From Candidatus Pseudobacter hemicellulosilyticus (GTDB lineage: Bacteria; Bacteroidota; Bacteroidia; Chitinophagales; Chitinophagaceae), in contig CP119311.1 in assembly GCA_029202545.1 (NCBI GenBank), positions 6,634,001 to 6,698,000 on the forward strand: a stretch of 64,000 bases of DNA. Direction: 5' to 3'. A program made the translations under genes and the position numbers. Shown here in pieces: positions 1 through 8,966 of this stretch (position 1 is the first letter of the stretch; the number at the start of each line of letters is the position of its first letter). Under the pieces are notes generated by a model, which was given only the letters and a program-made list of their open reading frames with translations, had not been told where the DNA came from and did not search any database.

Positions 1-2395
1 CCTTGAACTGGTCCGGCACATTGGCCGAAGTAGGCGCCTTCACGATCTCGTTTTTTACGAAGGTGATATTTCCCCGGACAGAGTAAGACAGGTCCTGGTT
101 TATGCGCTTGCTATGTCCCAGTACCAGTTCAAATCCCCTGTTCTTTACTTCGCCTACATTTTCTGCGGGGAGCGGGCCGCCATAACCATAGGGCACTTCG
201 GCAGTACGAACAGCCAGGATCTTGTCCCTGTGTTCATAGAATACATTTGCTTCCACGTCAATCAGGCCGTTGAACAAACGGGCTTCCAGGCCGATATCGG
301 TTTTAGCAGATGTTTCCCAGGTCACCTCCGGCAGGAAGGCCTGCGGTTCAAGTCCTGGCAGGATGATGCCGCCAAAAGGATAGTTGTTGGCTACTGCTAC
401 ATACCTGGACAGGTACAGGAACTGCTGGTTGTTCATATTATCGCTGCCCAGTTTACCCCAGGAGCCTTTCAGCTTCAGGTAATCCACTGTTCCGCGAATG
501 CTCTCCATAAATTTCTCATTGGAAATGACCCAGCCGAGTGAGAAGGCGGGGAAATAACCGCGCCTGTACCCTTTGGCAAACTTCTCTGATTCATCAGCAC
601 GCAAACTGGCCTGGAACAGGTAGGTATTATTATAATCATAGTTGACCCGGGCGGCGGCGCTGCGTAAGGCAGAACGCATTTTGTTCCCCCCGATGACCTC
701 GGTCACGGCACCCTGGGGATTGGTGACGGGCCCCATAGACAGTACATCAAAATAGGGCAGCTCAAATCCCGACCTGGCTGCGTTGAACCAGTTCTCCGGT
801 CTTTCCTGCTGTAATACCAGCACCAGCGCAGATACGCCATGTTTGCCAAAGCGGTTGGCATAGTTCAGGTGCGCCTGCATTTCTGTCTGGTATTGCTGCC
901 AGTAGGTTTCAGAAAGGTTGGGCTGCGCATAGGCGGAAGGGGTATACTCGCCGTTGGTGGGATTATACGCATACTGGTAAACATTCGAATTCCACACTTT
1001 GGTAAAATTCATGCGCCTGTCATAGGCAAATACACCTTTCAGTGAAAGCCCTTTTACCCAGGGGATCTGCTGTTCCAGTGATACGGAAGTCAGCAGGGTG
1101 GTATTTTGCGTATTGTTGGAGCCTGCAGCCGGATCAATGGCCCGGAGGGTATTTACGTACGAACCAGGTTCGGCATACCCTACTCCGGGATAATAGGCCG
1201 GCAGGGTGGGCGGATTCCGGAGCGTATGCTCAAAGATCTGCTCAATACCCATGGTAGGCGCTTTACGGTCTTCAAACCGGCCTGCCAGGTCAATCAGCAC
1301 CTTGGTGGTATTGGTGACCTGCATATCCAGGTTGATCCTGGCATTATACCGTTTATAGTTAAGCGATTTATACAGACCATCCTGGTCAAAATAACCCAGG
1401 GAGGCAAAATATTTCACTTTATCGGTGCCACCGCTGAAGTTCAGGTTATGCTGCATCTGCGGGGCGGTGCCTCCCAGTACAAGATCCTGCCAGTCCGTAT
1501 TGGGATACAGGATCGGATCGCTGCCATCCTTGAATTTCTGGATCTGCTCACTGGTATAGGTAGCGGCCTGTCCGTCGTTGAACTGGGCTTCATTGCGTAA
1601 AAGCGCATATTCATAAGCGCCCAGATTATCATTCATTTTTGTTACGCGCTGGAACCCGTAGTTGAAAGTATAGCTGGTGGTCATCTTACCGGCCTTACCT
1701 CTTTTGGTAGTGACCAGCACAACCCCATTGGCGCCTTTAACACCAAAGATGGCGGCGGCAGAAGCGTCTTTCAGCAGGTTGATGGATTCCACTTCACTGG
1801 GATCCAGCTGGGCAAAGTCCCTGGAAGTACGCACAATACCGTCTACCACAAAGAGGGGTTCCATGGACGAACCAAAAGTGGAATTACCACGGATATAAAT
1901 GGCCGCACCATCCTTGCCGGGTTCACCGGACGATTGTTTGGTGATGACCCCCGGAACACGGCCCTGCAGGGCATTGCTCAGGTCGCCCACCGGCGCGGAT
2001 ACCAGTTCTTTATTTTTTATGGTGGCAATGGAGCCGGTAACGTTCGAGCGGCGCTGCGAACCATAACCTACCACTACCACATCTGTCAAAGCATGTTCTT
2101 CAAGGGCGAAGTTCACCATGCCGGCTTTATCAACCAACACTTCTACCTCGGTTAACCCGGCATAGGTTGCTACCAGGGTAGCGCCGGCGGCAGGAAGCGT
2201 GATGGCATAATCGCCGTTGTCCCCGGAAGTAACAGCCGTAGCCGAACCTTTAATACTGATGGTGGCGCCGGCAAGCGGTTCCCCGGTGGATTTCCTGGTC
2301 ACCTTACCGGTAACCTGTATCGTTTGTGCCTGTGCCTGGCTGACCAGGAAGCACAGCAGCACTATAATGGATAATATACGGTGTATGTATTTCAT
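1..2395 (-). CDS. SusC/RagA-family TonB-linked outer membrane protein (3' end outside window)
   Basis: Open frame of about 798 codons that starts at an ATG (2395-2393) and is still open at base 2, so the C-terminal barrel end is missing. The product begins with a signal peptide (MKYIHRILSIIVLLCFLVS, cleavage near AQAQ), then a carboxypeptidase-D-like regulatory domain (about 25-105), a TonB-box-like stretch (TDVVVVGYG) and a plug domain containing LFVVDGIVR and LLKDASAAAIFGVKGANGV, both hallmarks of SusC/RagA. The remainder is beta-barrel. These proteins import large ligands across the outer membrane together with a SusD lipoprotein, which would be expected just beyond the left edge. A PKD lipoprotein gene lies 52 bp upstream on the same strand and is probably co-transcribed. 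The substrate cannot be told from the sequence. Confidence 0.95.
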   Translation of the reverse strand, partial: MKYIHRILSIIVLLCFLVSQAQAQTIQVTGKVTRKSTGEPLAGATISIKGSATAVTSGDNGDYAITLPAAGATLVATYAGLTEVEVLVDKAGMVNFALEEHALTDVVVVGYGSQRRSNVTGSIATIKNKELVSAPVGDLSNALQGRVPGVITKQSSGEPGKDGAAIYIRGNSTFGSSMEPLFVVDGIVRTSRDFAQLDPSEVESINLLKDASAAAIFGVKGANGVVLVTTKRGKAGKMTTSYTFNYGFQRVTKMNDNLGAYEYALLRNEAQFNDGQAATYTSEQIQKFKDGSDPILYPNTDWQDLVLGGTAPQMQHNLNFSGGTDKVKYFASLGYFDQDGLYKSLNYKRYNARINLDMQVTNTTKVLIDLAGRFEDRKAPTMGIEQIFEHTLRNPPTLPAYYPGVGYAEPGSYVNTLRAIDPAAGSNNTQNTTLLTSVSLEQQIPWVKGLSLKGVFAYDRRMNFTKVWNSNVYQYAYNPTNGEYTPSAYAQPNLSETYWQQYQTEMQAHLNYANRFGKHGVSALVLVLQQERPENWFNAARSGFELPYFDVLSMGPVTNPQGAVTEVIGGNKMRSALRSAAARVNYDYNNTYLFQASLRADESEKFAKGYRRGYFPAFSLGWVISNEKFMESIRGTVDYLKLKGSWGKLGSDNMNNQQFLYLSRYVAVANNYPFGGIILPGLEPQAFLPEVTWETSAKTDIGLEARLFNGLIDVEANVFYEHRDKILAVRTAEVPYGYGGPLPAENVGEVKNRGFELVLGHSKRINQDLSYSVRGNITFVKNEIVKAPTSANVPDQFK

Positions 2396-2447
2396 AATGC
2401 AGCTTTTCGTATGGTATGCACCTGCCCGGGGCAGGGCATCACCCGGA

Positions 2448-3257
2448 CTATTTAGCAATGAATTTGAATTGGTGGACTGTCTCAGTGGCCGTACCGGACC
2501 TCAATACCATCGAGTTCTCATCGATGCTGATGATCCGGTAGTTATTGGAAGAAACATCCGTTACCCCGATAAACCGGTTGGGAACAGCGCTATTGATACT
2601 GATGGAGGCTATTCCCGCTCCCTGGGAAGTCCCGGGTGCAAACGTAAATGCCTGACCGGTATAGCTTCTATCGGTGCCGCAGCTATAGTTTGGCTGGATA
2701 TTACCTGCGTTGAAAGTAGACCCGTTGGCTTTGTAATTCAGGGTCAGGTCCAGGTTGAACTTGTACTCGTCATCGGTTTGACAGCCATCAAGGGATCCGC
2801 CGCCAAAATATTCTGCGGGGTTGTTCTCTGTCCCCACTATAATGGTATTGGCGCCGGGAGTGGGGTTCAATACCCATGTTTTGGCAATCAGCAGTTTGAA
2901 GATGGGGTGATTCTCCAGGTCGTCTTTAACCACTTCCACTTCCTGGGACGTTTCTGCCTGACCTCCCTGGCCAAATACGCGAAGGGTAACGGTATACTTG
3001 CCCTTCTGCCCAAAATAGGCGGTATCTATAGCTTTACCGTTGGCAAAACTACCAACCCCTTTGAGCCATTGATAACCAAACACATGTTGTGAAGTACTTT
3101 CCAGCAACCAGGTATTGGCCTTGCCGGGAACGGGTGTCATGTTGAAAGAGGCCGTGGGTAGCGAGCCAATCTCACCATCCAGGTCTGGGCTGCAGGCTGG
3201 CAGCAGGAACCAGGCCGCAAGCGCAGCAGTCATGAAAGTCTTGAGCTGATTTCTCAT
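2448..3257 (-). CDS. PKD-domain lipoprotein preceding susC
   Basis: A 269-residue protein with a lipoprotein signal peptide; the lipobox is LPAC with lipidated Cys22, followed by an acidic stretch (SPDLDGE) that could favour surface export. Residues about 40-115 form a PKD-like beta-sandwich (GKYTVTLRVFG). The C-terminal half (about 125-269) starts ILxNHPIFKLL/TWVLNP-like and runs as repeated beta strands ending in HQFKFIAK, reminiscent of lipocalin-like lipoproteins; that assignment is a guess. It is the first gene of a probable two-gene unit with the susC gene 52 bp downstream and is divergent from a transmembrane regulator. Such lipoproteins in Sus-like loci usually bind the glycan or other ligand at the cell surface. 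Enzymatic motifs were not seen. Confidence 0.8.
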   Translation of the reverse strand: MRNQLKTFMTAALAAWFLLPACSPDLDGEIGSLPTASFNMTPVPGKANTWLLESTSQHVFGYQWLKGVGSFANGKAIDTAYFGQKGKYTVTLRVFGQGGQAETSQEVEVVKDDLENHPIFKLLIAKTWVLNPTPGANTIIVGTENNPAEYFGGGSLDGCQTDDEYKFNLDLTLNYKANGSTFNAGNIQPNYSCGTDRSYTGQAFTFAPGTSQGAGIASISINSAVPNRFIGVTDVSSNNYRIISIDENSMVLRSGTATETVHQFKFIAK

Positions 3258-3650
3258 GATTAAATGTTTCGGTAAAATGATAGGACTATTACTAAAGGCT
3301 AATGGTTAAGCAATAAGAGACAGGCTTACTGTTACAGGAACCCGGAGCTAACCACTAATAAGGAGGGAAAATGAGTTGTTCTGAAGAGGCATTGGCGTAA
3401 AGCCATTACAGTCGTTTTCATATACAAGCAATTTTAAATAATAGATGGCCCGGTATGGCAGATCCGGGCATGGATCGTTATTGGTAAAAGTAAAAACAGT
3501 TTCTCCCAAAAGACAATTTACTACCACAACCCTACTACTACAAACGCTAAGAATGCTGATTTCCCGCTTAATTGACTACATCTGGGCTACATCTGGCAAA
3601 AAATCTTCCCGAAAATGATGTAGCTTTCATAAGCATTGCCCAATTGCCGT
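3258..3650. promoter_or_regulatory. Divergent intergenic region between lipoprotein/susC and the regulator
   Basis: About 390 bp without a convincing gene. It must carry the promoters of both the lipoprotein/susC unit and the regulator. A 6-bp inverted repeat (GCCCGG at 3448-3453, CCGGGC at 3464-3469, 10-nt spacer) is the only dyad I could pick out and is a weak operator candidate. No clear TAnnTTTG element was found. Confidence 0.4.
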
Positions 3651-6560
3651 ATGATGTATCGTTTTATTTGCCTGATCGCTTTGCTCAGCACTTTTTGCAA
3701 GGTTTCCGGACAGACCAATATAGGCCTGCGGGAAATGACGCATTATGAAAAAACGCAATACAATGCCGGCGCTCAGAACTGGAGCATCCGGCAGGACCTG
3801 CAAGGCAGGATCTATTTTGCCAATAATGAAGGGCTGCTTTGTTTTGACGGCGTATACTGGAAATTATACCCTCTCCCCAATAAAACCATTGTCCGCTCTA
3901 TTGAATTTGGAAAAGACGGCCGGATCTATATAGGCGCCCAGGATGAGATCGGGTATTTCTCCCGCGACAAGGGCGACCGCCTCTCTTACACTTCCCTCAT
4001 GCACCTGGTACCTCCGGCAGACCGGAAATTTGCCGATATCTGGCAACTGGTAGCTTTCGGGGATGAACTGTTTTTCAGAGGGTCTGAAAAGATCTTACGC
4101 TATACCAACAACCAGATAAGTGTTTTCCAGGCTTCCACCACCTGGTTCTACCTGGGTATCGCCAATGACCAGCTGCTGGCGCAGGACGAGAAACTGGGCC
4201 TGCTGCTGTATAAAAACGGCAGCTGGGAACCCTTTGTTCCCTTCCAGCAATTACCGGCAGGTTTCCATATCCTGGATATAGCCGGTATGAGCGGGGATAC
4301 CTGCCTGCTGACTACCCATCACCATGGCATCTACCAGCTGGCAGGTAACCGGCTGACCCCTTTCCTGCTCTCGGGCATGCCCATTGACCTCCACCAGCCT
4401 TTTTCCGGCATCCGGAAGATAGATGATACCCATTTTATTGCAGGCACCTATTTTAACGGCTTTTACCTGATCAATGATAAAGGAACCGTATTGGAGAATT
4501 TTTCCAAAAAAGAAGGCCTGCAGAACAGTAATATACGGAGCCTTTTCTGCGACCGGAACCAGAATATCTGGCTGGGACTTGATAACGGGATCGATTTCAT
4601 TGCCTTTAATAATGCCATCAAACATATCAACCCGCCCCTGATGAATGATGGCGCGGGATACGCTGTCATCAGCTACCAGAACAACCTGTATTTTGGTTTA
4701 TCCAATGGTATCTACCAGTTACCAGTCCCGGAGATTGAAGACCTCAGTAACGCCAGGGACGCCTTCACCCGGTTAAGCGAAGGACAGGTATGGGGCCTCT
4801 TTCTCTTCAATAATGAATTGCTGGCCGGCGCCGATGATGGTTTTTACCGGTTCCGCAATAACAGGCCCGAGCCGGTAACCAGGGAAACAGGCTTCTGGAT
4901 CTTTGAACCTTTACAAGCCTATCAGCAGCATCCACTCCTGGTGGCGGGTAATTACCTGGGCGTAAAGCTGTATGAGAGCAATGGCGATCAACTGATAGAC
5001 AGAGGCAAAATTGGTGATTTCAAAGAATCCGCCCGCTACCTGGTGGTGGATAAGAACAATACCATCTGGGTATCCCATCCCTACCGGGGTGTTTACCGCA
5101 TGGAACACCATGCAGGAGCAGATAGTCCTGTAAAACTGTATACAGCAGAAAACGGACTACCCTCAACGCTCAATAACCATGTATTCAGGGTCAAGAACAG
5201 GACCGTGATAGCCACTGAAAAAGGCGTGTATGAATACAATGCGCAGACCGACCGGTTTGAACCTTCGGCCTATTTCAAAGATATCTTTGGGGAGAACAGT
5301 GTCCGGTATTTAAAAGAGGATCCGGCAGGCAATGTGTGGTTTGTGCAGGAAAAGAATATCGGCGTGGTGGATTTCTCCACCATTAAACCGGCCATCATTT
5401 TCCTGCCTGAACTGAAAGGAAAGATCCGCAGTGGCTTTGAGCATGTATACCCCATTAATGAGAACAATATATTCGTAGGCGGAGAAAAAGGGTTCTACCA
5501 TATCAATTATGAAAAATACAAAAGGAATAACCACCCGCTGAAAGTATATATCCGTACTGTCCGGTCACTGGGCAAAACAGATAGCCTCCTGTTTGGCGGC
5601 TATAGCGGTAATGTGAACGAGGACAAGGCGCAGGAGGCGGCAGCTATTCCCAGGGTAAGCCATCATTCCAACTCCTTTCATATTGAATACGCTTCCCCGC
5701 TTTTTGAACAGCAGGCCAATATTGAGTACAGTTACTTCCTTGACGGGTTTGACGAGGGCTGGTCTTCCTGGTCCAAGAAAACAGAAAAGGATTATACCAA
5801 CCTGCCGGCAGGCAATTATACCTTCCGGGTAAAAGCACGCAATAACCTGAATAATGAATCATCGCTTAGCAATTATTCCTTCAGCGTTTTACCGCCCTGG
5901 TACCTCTCAGTGGTAGCCAGGATCGCTTACCTGCTGTTAGCAATATGGCTGACCTGGTTTGTGTATAAGCAACAGCAAAAAAAGCTGGTCCGTGAGCGAC
6001 AAAAGCACCAGGAAGAGCAGAAGCGCCAGGCCTACCTGCATCAGCTGGAGCTGGAAAAATCAGAGAAAGAAGTGGTTAAGTTGCGCAATGAAAAGCTGGA
6101 ATCAGAGATCCAGTTCAAGAATACAGAGCTGGCCTCCACGGCCATGCACCTGGTGCAAAAGGAAGAATTCCTGGTGAAGATAAAAGAAGAGCTGCAGCAG
6201 CTGAACCGGAACGGCGTGGAAAAAGCAGAGACCGGCGAGTTGAAAAAGATCCTCCGGATCCTATCGGAAGAAGGAAAGCTGAATGAAGAATGGGAGCAGT
6301 TCTCCCTGCATTTTGATAAAGTGCATAGTGATTTCCTGATGAAGCTGAAAGAGCGGTTCCCGGACCTGAGGCCGCATGAGCTGAAGCTCTGCGCCTATCT
6401 CCGGATGAATATGTCCAGTAAAGAGATCGCCCGCCTGATGAGCATTTCTGTACGGGGGGTGGAGATCAGCCGCTACCGGCTGCGGAAAAAACTGCAATTG
6501 CCAACAGAGGCCAATCTGTTCCAGTACCTGTTTGATCTGCAAAGAAGTGATTTCAGCTGA
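3651..6560 (+). CDS. Transmembrane one-protein regulator: beta-propeller sensor, Y_Y_Y domain, LuxR-type HTH
   Basis: About 969 residues from ATG 3651 (a second ATG follows at 3654; a TTG at 3636 is in frame but less likely because MMYRFICLIALLS forms the signal peptide). Order of domains: signal peptide; periplasmic Reg_prop-type propeller blades (about 25-660, repeated motifs such as NIRSLFCDRNQNIWLG and YLKEDPAGNVWF); Y_Y_Y Ig-like domain (about 671-746); one membrane helix (about 752-772, PPWYLSVVARIAYLLLAIW); a charged coiled coil (about 773-865); and a C-terminal LuxR/GerE-like HTH (about 903-963, LRPHELKLCAYLRMNMSSKE and RLMSISVRGVEISRYRLRKK). No histidine kinase or receiver domain is present, unlike hybrid two-component regulators of Sus loci with the same sensor. 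It is divergent from the PKD lipoprotein/susC genes, which it likely controls by binding DNA at the membrane. Confidence 0.92.
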   Translation: MMYRFICLIALLSTFCKVSGQTNIGLREMTHYEKTQYNAGAQNWSIRQDLQGRIYFANNEGLLCFDGVYWKLYPLPNKTIVRSIEFGKDGRIYIGAQDEIGYFSRDKGDRLSYTSLMHLVPPADRKFADIWQLVAFGDELFFRGSEKILRYTNNQISVFQASTTWFYLGIANDQLLAQDEKLGLLLYKNGSWEPFVPFQQLPAGFHILDIAGMSGDTCLLTTHHHGIYQLAGNRLTPFLLSGMPIDLHQPFSGIRKIDDTHFIAGTYFNGFYLINDKGTVLENFSKKEGLQNSNIRSLFCDRNQNIWLGLDNGIDFIAFNNAIKHINPPLMNDGAGYAVISYQNNLYFGLSNGIYQLPVPEIEDLSNARDAFTRLSEGQVWGLFLFNNELLAGADDGFYRFRNNRPEPVTRETGFWIFEPLQAYQQHPLLVAGNYLGVKLYESNGDQLIDRGKIGDFKESARYLVVDKNNTIWVSHPYRGVYRMEHHAGADSPVKLYTAENGLPSTLNNHVFRVKNRTVIATEKGVYEYNAQTDRFEPSAYFKDIFGENSVRYLKEDPAGNVWFVQEKNIGVVDFSTIKPAIIFLPELKGKIRSGFEHVYPINENNIFVGGEKGFYHINYEKYKRNNHPLKVYIRTVRSLGKTDSLLFGGYSGNVNEDKAQEAAAIPRVSHHSNSFHIEYASPLFEQQANIEYSYFLDGFDEGWSSWSKKTEKDYTNLPAGNYTFRVKARNNLNNESSLSNYSFSVLPPWYLSVVARIAYLLLAIWLTWFVYKQQQKKLVRERQKHQEEQKRQAYLHQLELEKSEKEVVKLRNEKLESEIQFKNTELASTAMHLVQKEEFLVKIKEELQQLNRNGVEKAETGELKKILRILSEEGKLNEEWEQFSLHFDKVHSDFLMKLKERFPDLRPHELKLCAYLRMNMSSKEIARLMSISVRGVEISRYRLRKKLQLPTEANLFQYLFDLQRSDFS

Positions 6561-6592
6561 AGATGTCTATTGCTATAGCAGCGGGGACTGTC

Positions 6593-6631
6593 GAAAAGCA
6601 GGTACCCGCCAGCGGTGAGCGCCTGCTTTTC
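6593..6631. terminator. Hairpin between the convergent regulator gene and thrC
   Basis: A perfect 10-bp inverted repeat GAAAAGCAGG (6593-6602) / CCTGCTTTTC (6622-6631) encloses a GC-rich 19-nt loop. The arm composition gives U-rich 3' ends in both directions, so it may terminate both convergent transcripts. Confidence 0.6.
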
Positions 6632-6671
6632 CTGACCCTTCAGGTCAGTCCCATTCCCTGCTCAACACTAT

Positions 6672-7970
6672 TCAGAATCGCGCCAGCGCTGCTTTCAGTG
6701 CTTCATACTCCGCAGGGATCAGCGTGCTTTGCTTCTTCTTATCCATCAGGCCGGCCACTGCTGCCGGAAGGCCTACGTTAGCCCCTATCACCGGTTCCAC
6801 CACATCATAGAACTTTACGGGGTGTGCAGTCTCCAAAAATATCCCTTTCACCCCCGGATGCTTTTCCAGGTAACGTTCAAGGGCCAGGTAACCCACTGCG
6901 CCATGCGGATCAGGAAGGTATTGGTAAGAGGAATACACCTGCCGGATGGTCTTCTTTGTTTCTACGTCAGAAATGCTCTCACTGCTCAGCACACTGCGCA
7001 GGGCGCCAAACTCTTTGTTGAACAATTCCAGTATCCGCACAAAATTGCTGGGATTTCCAACATCCATGGCATTGGAAATAGTGGGCACCGCTTTCTTTGC
7101 CTGGAACTCGCCGGTATGCAGGTATTCGGTCACGGCGTTATTGGCATTGCAGGCCGCAATAAAATGCCGGACCGGCAATCCTGACCGATGGGCCAGCAGG
7201 CCCGCACAGATATTACCGAAATTGCCGCTGGGCACGGAGATCACCGGCGGCCTGTGTTTATCAAACCACTGCTGGTAAGCAAACAGGTAGTAGAACTGCT
7301 GCGGCAGCCAGCGGGCTACATTAATAGAATTGGCGGAAGTAAGGAAAAGTTTACTGGTCAGTTCTTTGTCGGTGAAAGCCTGTTTCACCAGCTGCTGGCA
7401 ATCATCGAAACTGCCTTCTACTTCCAGTGCATGTATATTTTTTCCCAGGGTGGTGAGCTGTTTCTCCTGAACGCTGCTCACTTTACCCGAAGGATAGAGG
7501 ATCACCACATCTACGCCGGGCACATCATAAAAGCCATGCGCCACCGCCCCGCCGGTATCACCGGAAGTGGCCACCAGCACAATCACTTTTTCTTTTCTCT
7601 CCCGGGCAAAATAACCCAGGCAGCGGCTCATGAAGCGTGCGCCAATATCTTTAAAGGCCAGTGTAGGACCATGGAACAATTCCAGGGAATAGATATTGTC
7701 ATTCACTTTTACAAGCGGGATCTCAAAACTGACCGTCTCGGCCACAATACGCTCCAGTTCTGCATCCGGAATAGTACCTCCCACATAGGGACGGATGGCC
7801 TGGAAAGCGATCTTTTCCCGGCTGTAGGCCTCTATATTTCCCACCAGTTCCTTACCGAAAGCGGGGATCTTTTCCGGGAAATAAAGGCCTTTATCGGGCG
7901 CCTGGCCCTGTATGGTAGCCTGTTTGAAATCGACAGCGGGCGATTGCCCGTTGAGACTATAATACTGCAT
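6672..7970 (-). CDS. thrC: Threonine synthase
   Basis: 432 residues. It converts O-phospho-homoserine to threonine, the last step of the pathway, in the cytoplasm with pyridoxal phosphate. The PLP-binding lysine is in GPTLAFKDIGARF (Lys107), and the phosphate-cradle and substrate loops (VLVATSGDTGGAVAHG, SVPSGNFGNICAG, TISNAMDVGNPSNF) are all intact. Length matches the family. It is the last gene of the minus-strand thrA-thrB-thrC unit, 48 bp after thrB, and ends at a hairpin shared with the convergent regulator gene. Confidence 0.97.
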   Translation of the reverse strand: MQYYSLNGQSPAVDFKQATIQGQAPDKGLYFPEKIPAFGKELVGNIEAYSREKIAFQAIRPYVGGTIPDAELERIVAETVSFEIPLVKVNDNIYSLELFHGPTLAFKDIGARFMSRCLGYFARERKEKVIVLVATSGDTGGAVAHGFYDVPGVDVVILYPSGKVSSVQEKQLTTLGKNIHALEVEGSFDDCQQLVKQAFTDKELTSKLFLTSANSINVARWLPQQFYYLFAYQQWFDKHRPPVISVPSGNFGNICAGLLAHRSGLPVRHFIAACNANNAVTEYLHTGEFQAKKAVPTISNAMDVGNPSNFVRILELFNKEFGALRSVLSSESISDVETKKTIRQVYSSYQYLPDPHGAVGYLALERYLEKHPGVKGIFLETAHPVKFYDVVEPVIGANVGLPAAVAGLMDKKKQSTLIPAEYEALKAALARF

Positions 7971-8018
7971 ATAATGAGTTGATCGGCCAACGGCGAACCG
8001 CCTGCCGGATGAGTTAAC

Positions 8019-8942
8019 TTATTCCGCCACTACCCGCACACCTTCATAGCTCACGGTAGTGACATAGGTCCTGAAATCAATGCCCAGCCTGGTATACACA
8101 CCCTTCATCACTTCTTCCACCCGGAGGGCGCTTTTTTCTTCCTGGCTGATCATAAAAATAGAGGGGCCTGATCCGGAGATACCGCCACCCAGCGCGCCGG
8201 CTTCCATGCTGAATTTCTTGACTGCATCAAAGCCGGGTATCAGGATACTGCGTACCGGCTCAATGATCACATCCTCCAGCGAACGGCCAATCAGCGCATA
8301 GTCCTGCTTCATCAGGCCAGCCACCAGTCCTGCTATATTGCCCCATTGCCTGATAGCGTTTTTCAACTGCACTTCCTTGCGCAGGATCTGCCGCGCATCG
8401 GCCGTGCGCACTTCAATCTGCGGATGTACCACGGTAACATACAGCGGCGGGCCGGTGAGCGGGACTATGTCCAGGGGAAAGATGGAACGGATGAGGGTGA
8501 TGCCGCCATAGATAGCAGGCGCAATATTGTCTGCATGTTTTACCCCGCTGGCCACTTTCTCGCCATTCATGGCAAAGCGGACCAGGTCTTCTTTGGAGAA
8601 AGGGTTGCCCAGTAAATGATTGGCCGCTACCACCGCGCCGGCCGAGCTGGCCGCACTGGAGCCCAGCCCGCTGCCGGGTTTGATGCGCTTCTCTATCACC
8701 AATTCAAATCCTACCGGTTTATTCCATTCCTCCATGAGGGCCAGCAATGCAGCGCCCGCCACATTCTTCTCCGGCTCCACCGGCAGACCATATTCATCAT
8801 CATGCCGGATCAGCAGCCCCGGTTCGTCCCTGAACGAAAGGGTCATCAGGTCGTCCGGCTGGTGAAGGGCCATTCCCAGCACATCGAAACCACAGACCAG
8901 GTTGGCTACGGTGGCGGGAGCATATACTTTTACAGTTTGCAT
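8019..8942 (-). CDS. thrB: Homoserine kinase
   Basis: 307 residues, GHMP-kinase superfamily. It phosphorylates L-homoserine with ATP. The GHMP ATP-binding loop PGSGLGSSAA lies at residues 89-98, and the C-terminal GGGISGSGPSIFMI motif is the third GHMP motif. The N-terminus VYAPATVANLVCGFDVLG is typical of ThrB. It starts 24 bp after the thrA stop and is followed by thrC, so the three genes form an operon controlled by the leader region upstream of thrA. Confidence 0.97.
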   Translation of the reverse strand: MQTVKVYAPATVANLVCGFDVLGMALHQPDDLMTLSFRDEPGLLIRHDDEYGLPVEPEKNVAGAALLALMEEWNKPVGFELVIEKRIKPGSGLGSSAASSAGAVVAANHLLGNPFSKEDLVRFAMNGEKVASGVKHADNIAPAIYGGITLIRSIFPLDIVPLTGPPLYVTVVHPQIEVRTADARQILRKEVQLKNAIRQWGNIAGLVAGLMKQDYALIGRSLEDVIIEPVRSILIPGFDAVKKFSMEAGALGGGISGSGPSIFMISQEEKSALRVEEVMKGVYTRLGIDFRTYVTTVSYEGVRVVAE

Positions 8943-8966
8943 ATTGGTGAATTAGTTTGTATGGTA

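Noticed and set aside
120..140. tRNA T-arm-like GTTCAAATCC
   Set aside because: It lies inside susC coding sequence, and no acceptor, D or anticodon arms can be built around it.
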